Below are positions 34,401 to 46,751 of a stretch of DNA of 64,000 nucleotides, piece after piece. Where the stretch lies: positions 37,675,472-37,739,471 of the forward strand of contig CM034311.1 of assembly GCA_019925795.1 (NCBI GenBank). The letters are read 5' to 3'. The position numbers and the translations under genes are program-made. The stretch's first letter is position 1; every line of letters starts with the position of its first letter. Origin of the DNA: Dendrobium chrysotoxum. Its lineage: Eukaryota > Streptophyta > Magnoliopsida > Asparagales > Orchidaceae. The notes below the pieces were generated by a model. The model did not search any database. It was given only the letters and a program-made list of their open reading frames with translations, and was not told the DNA's origin.

Positions 34401-37400
34401 AATAATATCTGATCATTTATCAAATTTGTGTTAAGTAAATAGAGAGAAGAGGTGTGCAACTTAGAAATTGCAAGCTCATAAATATTCTTTGAACATTTGG
34501 TGTTCAAAGAGGGGAATGACCACTCATTTGATTTTGGCTAAACGAATGAAGATATCTTCTACAATCTTTGAGTTGTAGAAGGATGAACTTCTTTACAAGT
34601 TTGGTTTGTAGAAAAGAAAGGAGAAAATGCAATATATGGATTGCAAACTCATGAATGTCCTTGAACATTTGGTGTTCGAAGGGAGGTAAACGCTCTCCTA
34701 AATTTAGGCTTAGGAGAACGAGAGGACTTTCTAAAACTTTTAAGTTGTAGAAGAGTGAAGCAACAAACAACTTTTGGATTATAAGTTGGAAGGGATTCCT
34801 TGAACATTTGGTGTCCAAGGAGGGGAATTCATTTGCCTAATTAGTGGCTAAGCAAATAAGATGAAGGAACTTGAGGTTTGATCTCAAGTTCAAGAGTTCA
34901 TAACATGATGCATTTAAGACATTTAAGAAAATCCATAAAATCATGTATGGGGGAGATCGGTGATAGCTCCTGAGGTGAGCTAGGAGTCATGCAATAATAC
35001 ATTTGAAACTTCGAGGAGGTTCCAATCATTATGCATGAGAGGGAAGGAGATACACTAGAAAGCTTCTAATGTATGCTGGGATTCATACAATCTAACACTT
35101 AGAGTTTTGAGAAAACTCCAAGCATTATGCATGAAAGGAAAGTGTATGTTTGTTGATTTTGTCTCAACAAGAGAGGTGGATAGCTTAGAGTTTGGTTACA
35201 AGCTCCAATGATTCACATATAAGACATTTAAAGCCTTAAGGAGGCTTCAAATATTATATATGAGGGAAATATTTATTGGTTTGGTGCTCCAACAAACAAG
35301 GTAGAAGAGCTTGAGATTTGGCCTCAAGCTCAAATGACTTATGCAATGATATACTTTGGAGTCTTGAGAAATTCCAAATAATCATGCATGAAGGAGGTGA
35401 TTGCTCGTTGATTTTATGTCAACGAGCAAAATAAAATGAACCTAGGGTTTTCATCCTAAGGTTATAAGGTTTATGCAATGAAGTATTTGGAGCTTTGAGA
35501 TGCTCCAAACCATCATGCATGAGGAAGAGGAGGCTCTACTAGAAGGTTTCCAATGTATTGGAAAGGATTCCCAAATCATTTTTGGCATGATTAGGAGACT
35601 TGGGAGATGATTTGTTGCTCTTGTGTTTCAACAAACAAGGTGGGAGAACTTGAAATTTGGCTCCAAGTTCAAATGATTCATGCATATGACATTTGGAGCT
35701 TGGAGAAGCTCCAAATCATGGCACTTGGAATCTTGAGGAGGCCCCACTTGCAATACTTGAGGGAGGAATGAAATGATTGCTTGTTGATTTTGTCTTAACA
35801 AATATGGTAGAGTGCACCTAGGATTTTGATCCTAAGGCTATAAGACTCATGCAATCTAACACTTGGAGCTTTGAGAACGCTCCAAGTATCATGGATGAAG
35901 AAGATATGGAGGTGAGTATTTGTTGATTTTTTTTCAACAAATAAGGTCAAATAAACCCAGGATTTTGATCCTATGATTACATGATTCATGTGATGATTTT
36001 GTTTGGAACCCTTGAAGGTTTCAAATCATCATACATGAAGGTTGATGAATATTCATTTGTCAATTTTGTGTTTCCAACAAACAATTATGAAGAAACTTAG
36101 AATTTAGTTCTAAGTTTAAAGGATTCATGTAGTGATATATTTAGAGGCTTGAGGAGCCTCAAGTCATCATACATGAGGGGAGGGATAGATGTATGTTTGT
36201 TGATTCTATATTTTCAAACAAACAAAGGATAGGAGAACTTGGGATTTGGTTTCGAGTTCAACACCTCTTGGCATGCATTTAGGATTTTAGGAAAAATCCC
36301 AATTAGCATACACAAGAGGGAAAGATGATTGTTCATTTGTTAATTTCAGATCTTAACAAATAAAGGATTGGACTTAGGATTTGGCGCTAAAGTCTTGAAG
36401 GTTCATGTGATAGAATAATTTAGAGCTTTGAGGGTGCTCCAAAACGTCACACATGAAGGGGATACTTGTTGGTTTATGTCCCAACAAGAGAGATGAAAGA
36501 ACTTGGAAGTTGGTTCCAAGTTGCCCATGATTCATGCAATCTAAAACTTGGAGCTTTGAGAATGCTCCAAGCATTATGCACGAAAGAAGATTCCCCATTC
36601 CTCCATGAGTATTTTGGATTCATGGAAAGAGGAGATGCGCATATGAAAGGAATTTTCCTATGACTTTCAGAGTGTTTTGGACTCAATTAGGAGAGGGAAG
36701 AATGATTTCCTAAGGCTTTGGAGAGGTCTCTAGATCAATTTTGGCATGATCTAAAACTTTGGAAGCTTAGTATCTTAGCAAGAGATCTAGGAAACATGAT
36801 TTTGACTCATGTTAAGGCATAAAAACACGCCTAAAGCTTCTAAGAACAATCCAATCAATTTTGTCATGAATGGTGATCGAAGGTTTTCTAGGAAGGTCCT
36901 AAAGATCCATTTTGATAGAATTTGACTTATTAAATCATTGATGCGAGGTTCCAATCTCTAAGGATTTTGATCATTTCATTCAATGATTGGATTTGGAAAC
37001 TCACACAAATGGAGTTAGGTAAACTTGAGCATGAAGGCTTATGGGCCTTTGAGGGCCCATGTCATATCTCAAGCCCATTTCAAGGTTAGATAAGCCCATT
37101 TGGTTGATGTAAACCAACAAGGATTATCACTTGTATGCTCTAAATTTAGTGAAAAGATTAATCATGAATTTGGTTGGTCATAGACATTGTGGGGTCTAAT
37201 GACATAGACCTTTGGGGATCTATGAGAAACCCCACAAAAATTGGTTGTTAGTGATATTGTTTCCAACTAAACACATTCACATTCACTAACTTTTAGAGAC
37301 TATCCATTCCTACATGCAAACTCTCCAAAGTTTATGTCAATTTTGTCATGAAACACAAATTGGATAGTTTTCATGCTAGAGAAGCATTCACCATCATTCT

Positions 37401-39144
37401 TATCCATGAGAATTAAGGGATGCAAAGCATGTTGAAGTAACTCAAGAATACATAAGGGGTGGCTTATGGGTCTTTGGAAACCCACATCTACCCCAAGTTT
37501 ACCCTATAAATTAAATGAACATGCTTAACAATCTCCCAATAATTTTAAAAGTATGTGATCCTTAGAGAAAGAGACCTACGCTATTTTATTTAGATCAATT
37601 TTGGCATAATCTAAATTCTAAGCAATATGCAATTGATTTGGTCAAGTACATAGCCTCCAAATTTGGGTGCTATGACGGCAAAGCCTAGGTTTGTTATAGG
37701 CGACGGACAACAATATGAATGCTTTGCATGCAAGGTAGGGGTGTTGGAAAAAAATCCAACAACCAAACGCCTCGCCGCCACCCTCTTTTGGCTCTCACAT
37801 GAGAGCTAATTGTAAGAAATCACTGGATTTCTACAATTTTATCACAAGGACAGCGGCATGGGATTTTGGGGAAGCAAAAAAAAGTAAGTTTCTAATGGAC
37901 CTAGGGTTTGGGGACGTCAACCACACGATCATTGGCTTTGAGTGACCAAGAATTTACCTCACCCGGGCTGTCCAAACGCTCCAATCCAAGCTCCAAGTGC
38001 TACCAAGCTCCAATGCAAGTTCCAAGTGCTCCCAAGCTCCAATCCAAGCTCCGGATCGCTGTCCAAGCTCCTTTGATGACTCCAAACTGCTGTCCAAGGT
38101 GTTCCGGACGTCGCCGCTGCTGTCCAAGATGTTCCGGATGTTTCCTTTGCTGTCCAAGGTGTTCCGGAGGAGGAAAACTTCTGTCCAAGGCACTCTCAAG
38201 CCTCCAAACTGCTGTTTGGGAAGTTTGGAAGACTTCCCTTGCTGTTTGGAAACTTCCAACAGCCTCCAACTTGCTACGAACTCGTCGGCGTTGAAGAAGA
38301 GAGGGATAGAAGCCTTCCTACAGAGAGAAAGCTGCACCAGCCCTGATTTGGAGAGAAATGAGGCCTTGTGACCGAACCTGGAGGCCGGCGCTTCAAGAGG
38401 TATGGCAAATGGGAGAAGAACGAACCCCGGAGGGCTTTGCCGAAGCCTTGGATGGGGTCAGACAGAGGATCCGCACACGAAAGCGGGGCGCGAACGAAGC
38501 CCTAAGCGCGGGCTGGAGCTTCGCACGCACGGACGCAGGGGGTTCCGCCCCTTTCTCTCTCGCTCTCCTGCTCTCTCCCTCACTCTCCTGTTCGGGGCGG
38601 ACGGAAAAAAAAAACAAACAAACAGGGGAGCCGAATTCCCCCCCCCCCCCTCTCACGCTCTCCTGGAGAGCACGAGCAGCAGGTCCCGCCGCCCCATGCG
38701 CCCAATCGGGTTACCTCTCGCGCGAAACGAAGGAATGGGCAGAAATTGAATGGGACTTCAAGTGAGATCTCAGCCCTTGATCAAGAAATTTGATTTGGGA
38801 AATTTAATTTAGCCCCAATTGATCAATTAGGGCTGAAATTGAGCCTGAATCGGACTCGACCCAAACCGATTTGAGTCGATTCAGGTCCAATCAAGTTAAT
38901 TTTGAGAAATTAAACTTGAATCGGCGTCGAATTGGGTTCGACGAGGCTCGATTGGGTTCGATTTGGATCGATTTGATTTTAATTAAATTAATTTGAATTT
39001 AATTTAATTAAATTTGGGTCCAATTTGAGTTAATTTTACCTCGACGACATTCAATTGAGTTGATCGAACGCGATTAAGTCCAGTCGGGCTCAAATCGACT
39101 CGATCCGAGTTGAAATTGCCTCGATGCGAAAATATATGTCAACA
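31497..39144 (-). repeat. 3' LTR of element 2 (very long)
   Basis: The left limit, TGTTGGAG at 31497, is shared with the right copy. The right limit is inferred at 39144, where the minus strand reads TGTTGACATA after 'ggtggtccttt', parallel to the TGTTGACC and polypurine context of elements 1 and 3. That gives about 7.6 kb. In transcription order (right to left) it has: a promoter-like stretch with GC-rich DNA at 38700-37900 (including a C-run at 38639-38650 and 'ccaagctcc', 'gctgtccaag' repeats); moderately repetitive sequence; the hairpin array 36650-33380; and a conserved tail 33210-31497. The first five bases outside are ccaac. Only the tail can be confirmed against the other copy, so the right limit is tentative. 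Confidence 0.68.
33380..36650 (-). repeat. Hairpin array of element 2 LTR
   Basis: Dozens of short hairpins follow one another. From about 34860 to 36650 they recur in a loose tandem unit with three types. Type A: GAACTTGAG with CTCAAGTTC (34867-34891), GAGCTTGAG with CTCAAGCTC (35307-35331), AAACTTAGA with TCTAAGTTT (36093-36117), AACTTGGAA with TTCCAAGTT (36500-36522). Type B: CTTGGAGC with GCTCCAAG (36547-36571), AAGCC with GGCTT (35231-35247), GAGGC with GCCTC (36144-36160). Type C: GCTCGTTGA with TCAACGAGC (35403-35427), TTTGTTGA with TCAACAAA (35919-35941), TTTGTTAA with TTAACAAA (36336-36360), CTTGTTGG with CCAACAAG (36465-36488). Loops are mostly 'atttggt', 'ttgagga' or 'ttttatg'. Earlier units (33470-34600) have other stems, such as CTCTTTGAAC with GTTCAAAGAG (34065-34092). 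Confidence 0.88.
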
Positions 39145-40867
39145 AAAGGACCACCAATATGTGTGGTGAACGAATGGAAGTACACCGCACATATTGGCAT
39201 TGACCAAATAATGATCAAACGAGATATTCCAAATCAAATAGGGTATGATTTGGAAAGAAAAGATAGATCTATGAAAGCCTAAACTTGGATTTAGACAAGA
39301 TCTAAAAAACTAAGGAGATTTCTTTCTATCACCTTAAGGAAAGAATTTTTTAGATTACTCTTGGAAGAGGAGTTTAGAAGCATTTTAACAACTTCTAAAG
39401 AGATCTCTAGAGATGTTTGATATCTTTAGAGAGAATTTGATAGGAATAGAAGTATTTTGGCAACTTCTAAGGAGAATTCTAGAGACATTTTGTATCTCTA
39501 AAAAGATTTGGTTTGAATAGAAGCATTTTGGCAACTTCTAAGAAGCTTCTAGAGATGTTTGGCATTTCTAGAAATGTTCTAACCTGATTAGAAGTATCTT
39601 GATAACTTCTAAGAGGCTTCTAGAGATATTGGATGTCTCTAGAAAATTTTTGAATCAATTAGAAGTATTTTGACAACTTCCAAAAGAGGCTCCTAAAGAT
39701 ATTTGGTACCTTTAGAAAAAATTTGATTTGGTTAGAAGAAATTTGAGAACTTCTAAGAGAACTTAGGGATATTTCATTATCTCCTAAAGGTAAGGGGTAC
39801 TTTGACTACCACCTACAAAGTTTTCAAAGATATTTTGACGATCATTTGAAAAGGGATTAGAGAGATTTTGTGTCTCTAAAAGGGTCTTAGGGATATTTTA
39901 TTATCTCCTAAAAGTTTAGAGGTATTTTGACTACCACCTAAAGGGTTCTCAAAGATATTTTTACTATCATTTGAGAAGGGTTAGGAACATTTGTTGTTTC
40001 CTAAAAGTCAAAAGGCATTTGGCACCTATTGAAAAGTTCTAAGAGGTATTTTGGCAACCAACTAGAGGTAGAGTTTATCTTATTATGGTAGGATAAAACC
40101 CAAAAGAGCTAAGGCTAAGAGTATTTTGGCTACTACTTAAGTCTTAAAGGTATTTTGTGTAAGGTCATCTATTTTGACTAGATAAACCTTAACATTTGAG
40201 AAGACTAAAGGGAATTTTGGTAACCACTAAAAGTCTAGATTTAGGTAGACCTAAAGATGTTCAATTTGGGTAGAACTAAATCTAACAGGGTGAGCTAGGA
40301 GAGACCTTGGAAAGTTTGAATTCTACCTAAACTCAGAAATTGATGAGAAGACTCCTATTTGTGGATGTCTACACTTAGTATTTGGTACTAAGATTTGCAT
40401 TTGACTCTCTCTTTTGGAGAAACACAAATTTGAACTTTTCTTTGGGGAAAGAGAAGATTAACTTTCCTTCATTTGGAGAAAGAAAAAGATGAACTTTCAT
40501 TTGGAGAAAGATGATTTTGATTTTCCTTTTAGATAAAACGGGATTTTCTTTCTTTTTGGGGAAAGATGAATTTTCTTTCCATTTGGGGGAAAGATGAAAA
40601 TTTTGATTTTCCTTTTTAGGGAAAACTGGATTTTCTTTCCTTTTGGGGAAAGATGAATTTTCTTTCCATTTGGGGGAAAGATGAAAATTTTGATTTTCCT
40701 TTTTAGGGAAAACTGGATTTTCTTTCCTTTTGGTGAAAGATGAATTTTCTTTCCTTTTGGGGGAAATATGAGCTTGATTTGAAGCTTTAGACCAAGGTTT
40801 TGATAATCCGGACCCAGCCCACAACCGGATCCAAAGAACATTTTTGTTTGGAACTCTTCTTGAGTAG
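39145..40867 (-). repeat. Repetitive 3' region of element 2
   Basis: Between the broken pol gene and the LTR. 39260-40350 repeats words around 'aacttctaagag', 'tctagagat', 'ggcatttctaga', again as imperfect hairpins. 40500-40770 holds tandem units of 87 bp (for example starting 40565 and 40652) with CTTTCC pairing GGAAAG around an 'atttggg' loop. The Lys-rich open frame on this strand is a by-product of the repeat. Integrase and the second RNase H should lie in this place but are missing. Confidence 0.7.
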
Positions 40868-41139
40868 TACAAAGCATTATCCTTTTCTTTCATTGTTGGT
40901 TTGGGCCAACAGAGCTTCAAGAGATTCACTTGACATTGTAGTGAAGAGAACTAGCGGCCTCCCTAGAATAGGAGCGGCCAAAACTGGTGGGAACATGAGA
41001 TAGTGTTTCGTACTATCGAAAGCCTTTTGGCAGCTATCATCCCAATAGAATTCTGAGTCCTTTGAAAGGGCTACAATCTACCAAACCAATTGGATATGAA
41101 GCGTCTTAGATATGCCAACCTACCTTGAAAAGATCTTAG
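40868..41139 (-). pseudogene. pol: Element 2 RNase H start, truncated
   Basis: Continues from the RT with broken frame. Peptides such as QKAFDSTKHYL, PPVLAAPILGRPLVL, ESLEALLAQ and NALYYSRR match the first half of the Ty3-type RNase H in element 1. After SRRVP the similarity ends at the join with repetitive DNA, marking the deletion point. Confidence 0.75.
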
Positions 41140-41709
41140 TTAAGTAAGACTTTTAGGAGGTTTCATTTCCAATATTACCTTAATTTTAGTAGGGTCAATT
41201 TCAATGCCACGGTGTCGAACAACAAACCCAAGAAATTCTCCTGAAGTTACCCCAAAAGCACACTTCGAAGGATTCATCTTGAGGTTGTACCGACGAAGCC
41301 GCTCAAATACAACCCTTAAATCAAGCAGGTAATCCTCTCTTTCTTTGCTTTTGACTACAAGATCATCAATGTAACATTCAACTTTATCATGAATGAGTTC
41401 ATCAAATATTCTGGTTATTGCACGCTGGTAGGTTGCACCAGCATTCTTAAGGCCAAAAGGCATGACCTTATAACAGTATATTCCAATGGGTGTTCTAAAA
41501 GCAGTATATTGCTCGTCCTCCGGGGCCATTTTGATTTGGTTATACCCCGAGGACCCATCCATAAAGGAGAAGATACTGTGAGAAGAAGCAATGTCAATCA
41601 TGAGTTCAGGTATAGGTAGTTGGAACTCATCTTTTGGACATGCTTTATTCAAGTCCCTACATACGTGAGTTTGTCCGTTCTTTTTCTTAACTGGGACAAT
41701 GCTAGCCAA
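41140..41709 (-). pseudogene. pol: Element 2 reverse transcriptase
   Basis: An open stretch of 189 codons with RT motifs closely matching element 1: VPVKKKNGQTHVC, DLNKACPKDEF, FSFMDGSSGYNQIKM, MPFGLKNAGATYQ, and the active site CYIDDLVVKS (Ile replaces Val, which is tolerated in this family). It lacks IDFR before DLNKACP because of a small deletion. The frame closes in SLT at 41140 through a nonsense or frameshift before the RNase H. It is preceded by the RMRLEIEQVI helix at about 41760-41800 after a frame break in a poly-T run (41750-41762). Confidence 0.88.
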
Positions 41710-41888
41710 CCAAGAAGAGTATTTTTTCTCTTGAATAAAACCAGCTTCAATTAATTTTTTTTTATTTCTTCAATCACTTGTTCAATCTCCAAACGCATCC
41801 TTCTAGGAGCATTGTTTGATTGGAACAACATTTGGTTGAAGGGCAAATTTATGGATTGTTATGTCGTGCCATTCCATTAGCATCAATT

Positions 41889-42348
41889 TCATTTAACAAT
41901 GTACTTATAAAAATGGGGGCATGGATTTTCATCATTACCCAAATTAATTTCTTTTAATTTGTCAATTGTTGATTTAATTTCTTCTTCAAATTCAGGGGGT
42001 GCATCCCTAATTTGAAGATAATCTGGATCGTCGCTAGCCTCTAAACATGACCTCCCAACAGCATTGTAGGTCTTTGTAAAGAACATATCAACCTCCAGAT
42101 TGTTGGTGATAACCAAACAAATAATTATCATCATCTATTGGTCCAATAGTACCAAAGCCAACACCATATCTATTTCTCTTCATTTTATATTTGGAGTTCC
42201 ATAGATTTTCATGTTGTTGAGCTTCACCCTTTGACCACATAGAAAGAGCAAAACCTCTCTTGACCAGGTTTTCAACACAGGTGGGACACCAATCAAATGG
42301 GAGTTCTACTATTTCATTTAGAGAAAGTTTGTCAGGTTTTACACCCAC
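41889..42348 (-). pseudogene. Element 2 linker between protease and RT
   Basis: Two overlapping open stretches in different frames. One includes FDWCPTCVENLVKRG and ends GYHQQSGG; the other includes TIDKLKEINLGNDENPCP, which corresponds to DELKEVNLGTEDDPRP just before the RT in element 1. The piece that follows in element 1 (about 50 residues) is missing. Function unknown; probably a polyprotein spacer. Confidence 0.6.
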
Positions 42349-43018
42349 TTTTGAACTTTGAGGAAGGGGGGTATACTATGATAGACATGCTCCTTCCGTA
42401 CATTTTCTCCTAACTTTGGTGTAATACAAACATTCAACTCTTCCAGTGTACTTTCAGATGATGAAGCTAATGCTTCTACATACTCATTCAGTTTTTTTTC
42501 ATACTAAGTGAGATTAGACACCTCCACTTTCTGAGAGTTATCTTCATCACACGAGAGATTTTCTTTAATGTTCCAAATAGGCTTTTCAGTGTCTATCTAT
42601 TCTTGAAACTGCATCTTTGATTTGTTGAAGCTTCTTTGTTGCCTTTATTAAACTACCCATCAAATTTGGCTCAGCCTTTGAATTGGACCTTGAGCCTATA
42701 TGGGTGATGGGCCTTCCTTGAGCAAATGGTGGAGATGGGGCTTTGGTACCCCTCATCATTTATTCTTCTTGACTTTTTTCATGAACTGTATCACGACCTC
42801 GTTGTGCCATACCACCACCTTGTTGTGTTGAAGGAGGGACAGGATTCCATCTAATCTTTTCCTCAAGTTCTTCTTCTTGAGGGTGGTCTTGGACAGATGA
42901 TGGAGACTGTCTTTAGTGTATTGGTTTCTGCTTGCTCTTGAGCTGGTACCACAGTTTTGGAAAACACCGATAGCCTCTTTGGAACATAAAAAGAAACATC
43001 TTTGTCTTTCCCGACTTC
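42349..43018 (-). pseudogene. Element 2, degraded protease-RT linker
   Basis: No long frame. The part next to the hAT (42940-43018) reads DVSFYVPKRLSVFS on the minus strand, matching the sequence after the protease in the sister elements (for example YFMPKRLKPS in element 3), so it is the continuation of the protease exon across the hAT insertion. The middle contains Lys/Gln-rich peptides (ATKKLQQIKDAV) and stops. Confidence 0.55.
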
Positions 43019-43299
43019 ATGTACACCATAGTTGTCAATGGCGCAAAATAGCGCGCGCCATGGCGCACGGCGCGGCGCGGCGCACCTACGGCGCCATGTT
43101 CATAGCGCGGCGCAGGTGTTGAAAATAGCGCGCGCTATTTGCGCTACATGTGTGCTATGGCGCATGGCGCACGGCGCAAAAAAGTGCGCAACATTGCTTA
43201 TTTATTTTATATTTATTTTATTTTTAAAATAATACATTTTATATTATAAGATTAAAAATTCTGTTCGCTGCCCTAATTTGAGGAGAGGTGCTGCTTCTG

Positions 43300-43570
43300 C
43301 CGAATATACATTCCTTCGCTGAAACAAATCTGTCCGCTGTTTCCGTCGCATCCAGGAGCATTCGTCGAAGTCGCTTCTTCCACCGAATCCAGCCGAAGTG
43401 TTCGCTGCTTCCGTCGCATCCAGGAGCATCCGTCGAGGCTGCTTCTGCAATCCGTCGAAGGCGTTGCTGCTTCCGTCGCTGCTTCCGTCGCATCCAGGAG
43501 CATCCGTCGTATCCAGGAGCCGTCGAAGGCGTCGCTGTTTCCGCAATCCGTCGAATCCTTGTCGTGTGTA
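43300..43570 (+). repeat. Subterminal tandem repeats of the hAT element
   Basis: Degenerate copies of 'gctgcttccgtcgcatcc' and 'aggagcatccgtcg' in direct orientation. Open frames here on both strands are by-products. Such repeats near hAT ends usually serve as transposase binding sites. Confidence 0.65.
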
Positions 43571-44180
43571 TGCTGCTTCTGCAATCAGTCGAAGTCGGCA
43601 CTCGTTCAGCTCGCAGCTGCTTCCGCCGAATCCGTCCCCCAAAGCCCGGATTCTGCCGAACCTGCCCGTCCTTCCTCTGTTCCAACAGGAAAAACCTATT
43701 CGCTAACTCCGACTGCCACGCTCGTCTCTTCCGCACTTCTCTGTTTCGCACTTCTCTGTTCCCTTTGTAAGAATAATTTTTTTCTTTCTACACCTTACAA
43801 CCAATCTCATGAACCTTTATGTTGAGGATTTGTGATAGTGATTACATTTATTTTTGGTTAGGTTTCTATAGAAAGGCATCAAGGCATTAAGTCTCTGAGG
43901 ACTCATCAACGAATATGCCGGCTTGTGCAAGTAAATTCTTTGTTTCATAATTTCTGATCTTTTGTTTATATTGATGATTTCAGAATCTCTAAGTTGGGAT
44001 TTGATCCAACCAAATTATTTTGTTATAAAAATGTGGCATTGTCTTGCTAGTGTGGTAAAAATGCGGCTAACTATTTCCTATGAATTTCATCTCGTTGTAT
44101 CATTGGATTTGCAATTCTTGTCTCCTAGACAATATTAGATTTCTTTTATCTGATTTTGTTTTCTTTTAGGTGATCATAAA

Positions 44181-46751
44181 ATGTTAGATTCAATTCAATC
44201 TTTAAAAAAGGATCCAGCATGAAAATATGCTATACTAACAAATGAATCCGATAACAATAGTGTGACATGCATTTTTTGTGGTAAAATAACAAAAGGAGGA
44301 ATTACACGCCACAAGCAACATCTCGTTGTGGGTTTTAGGAATGCAAGGCCTTGCTCTAATTGCCCCGAGCATGTGAAGTCTGAAATTAAGGCATCCATGT
44401 TGAAAAAAAAGGATTTAAAAGAACAGTTTAATGACACATCAAATGTCAACCTTGATGAAGGAGAAGGAGAAGACTTTGATGTGATGACAGATGATATTTT
44501 ACGTGCTGGACCTTCCAAAATGTTGCGGGAAAATAAATCTAACACATCTAGTCAGAGTTCGACATCTACATCTATCTTTAAAACATCACGACCTAAAGGT
44601 CCGTTAGATACTTTCCTTACACCAAATCCTGAAGATGTAGTAAAACATAGAAAATGTCAGTTTAGCAAAGAAATGGATGCAGCTAAAAAATAAATGAGGG
44701 GAAGGGCTATTCAAATGTTCTGTATATGGATGTACGATGCTGGGATTCCATTTAATGCTGTGAAATATGATAGTTTCTCTGCTATGGTGGAGGCACTTGG
44801 ACAGTTTGGACCTGGTCTTAAACCTCCTAGTTATCATGAGGTACGAGTGACTTGTTTGAAGAAAGAGGTTCGGCATACACATGAGCTATTACGACGCCAT
44901 CAGGAAGACTGTGTACGATATGGTTGTTCTCTAATGGCAGATGGATGGACATCGAGGAATAGGAAAAGCTTAATCAATTTTCTTGTTAACTGTCCGAGAG
45001 GCAGCGCATTTATAGAGTCAATTGATGCTAGTTCTTTCTCCAAGAACGCTGCAAAAATGTTTGAACTTTTTTGCAAGTATATTGAGGTTATTGGACCACA
45101 TAATGTGATCCAAGTAGTCACTGATAATGCATCCGAAAATGTTCTTGCAGGTTGGTCATAACTTCTACTCTAAAGCTGTGTTTTCTCATTACCATTTATT
45201 TTTTATGTTTTAACTTATCTTATAATGACATAACAGGAAAATTATTGATGGACAAATATCCTCACATTTATTGGACTCCTTGTGCTGCTCATTGTTTGGA
45301 TTTAGTAATGGAGGATATTTTCAAAATTCAAAAGCTAAGGCGATGCTTTGAAAAAGCAGTGGCAGTACACAGTTTCATATATTCTAGGCCTCGCTTACTT
45401 GAGTTAATGAGAAGGTGCACAAATCAAAGAGCACTTGTCAAACCCGCCAAGACTCGTTTCGCAACAGCTTTCTTAACTTTACAACGTTTTCATCAACAAC
45501 AATTGAACTTGAAGAGGATGTTTACATGTGAGGAGTTTATCCTGGGTCCATATGCGAAAGAGGCTAAAGCAAAACAATCTCAACATATAATCTTACAACA
45601 ATCGTTTTGGAACACTATAGTGTATGCATTAAAAATAGCGGGTCCTTTACTAAAAGTTCTTAGATTAGTTGATGGAGAGAAAAAGCCCCTAATGGCTTAC
45701 ATATATGAAGCAATGGATAGAGCAAAAGAGGCAATTGCTGCAAGCTTCAGTAACAGTGATAAGTATGATCAAATTTTTAAAATTATTGATAGAAGATGGG
45801 AAGTGCAATTACACCGGCCTCTACATGCAGCGGCACATTTTTTAAATCCTGAATATTTCTTCAGTAATCCTGATATTGCCAAGGATAAGGAAATAGCTGA
45901 TGGTCTTTATCAATGTATTGGAAGATTGTCTCAAGATGCAGCTGAAGAAGACAAAATCAGTAATGAATTAAGTTTATACATTAGGGGTGAAGGACTATTT
46001 GGTATTCCTCCAGCTGTAAGACAAAGAACTACCCGATCTCCAGGTATCATTATTTACAAAAAAATTAAGACTTATTTGCAAGTATATAATATTAAAAAAA
46101 ATCATTTCTTCCAGCTGATTGGTGGTTGACATATGGACAAGGAGCTCCCAATTTACAAAGCTTTGCTATCAAAGTCCTAAGTTTAACATGTAGTTCATCC
46201 GGATGCGAACGTAATTGGAGTATTTTTGAACATATAAGTATTTTACATTATATGTGTTGCTTTTTTATATATATTTATAGTATAGTAATGTAATAATATT
46301 TTAATTGCAGCTTCATAGCAAACGAAGAAGCAAATTGGATCATGGTCGCTTAAAGGATTTAGTTTATGTGAAATATAATAGAGCACTGATTCGGAGATTC
46401 AATCATCGTGATGTGATTGATCCTATTTCTTTGACTGAGATAGATGATGCCAATGAATGGCTAACAGGAAAATTAGATGATGAGTTTGATGAAGAAAATG
46501 ACTTTATTGTTGGAGAGGAAGATTTAACTTGGATAAGTGTTGCTAAGGTTACTGGTGTTTATGATAAAAGCTATAACATTCGGGAAAGATGTAAAGGAAA
46601 AGAGAAAGAATCTTCAATTAGGCATGATGTTGCTATTGAGAATGAGGATGAGGAGGGTGATGAAGAGGATTATGAAGTAGGAGACAATGCTGATGAAGAT
46701 AATGGAGCTTTTTTAACATTTGCTACTGATGATGATTCCCAAGAAGAGTAG
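44181..46751 (+). pseudogene. hAT transposase, four coding exons, three lesions
   Basis: ATG at 44181 follows an acceptor (gtttcttttag). Exon 1 (44181-45150) encodes a BED zinc finger (VTCIFCGK, then RHKQHLV) and the start of the catalytic region (YGCSLMADGWTSRN, VVTDNASEN). Exon 2 (45237-46043) continues with YWTPCAAHCLDL, KPAKTRFAT and RWEVQLHRPLHAAA. Exon 3 (46115-46233) has SSSGCERNWSIFEH, and exon 4 (46311-46751) has the dimerisation helix RRSKLDHGRLKDLVYVKYN and an acidic tail. Lesions: in-frame TGA at 44220 (a codon usually Trp in relatives, DPAWKY), in-frame TAA at 44691, and an altered exon-3 donor where the expected GTAAGT reads ATAAGT (46234-46239). Everything else stays in frame, so loss of function looks recent. 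Confidence 0.87.

Noticed and set aside
33380..36650. CRISPR-like array
   Set aside because: Regular spacing caught my eye, but repeats are variable, spacers are not unique, and the setting is a plant retrotransposon.
37908..38765. Overlapping 85-138-codon frames on both strands
   Set aside because: GC-rich part of LTR 2 with 'gctgtccaag' repeats; frames open on both strands from composition.
40375..40929. Lys/Asn-rich 184-codon frame on the minus strand
   Set aside because: Only its first residues are RNase H; the rest is the 87-bp tandem repeat translated.
43239..43825. Several overlapping Ser/Arg-rich frames
   Set aside because: Fall in subterminal repeats of the hAT upstream of the transposase start; no domain and no splice logic.
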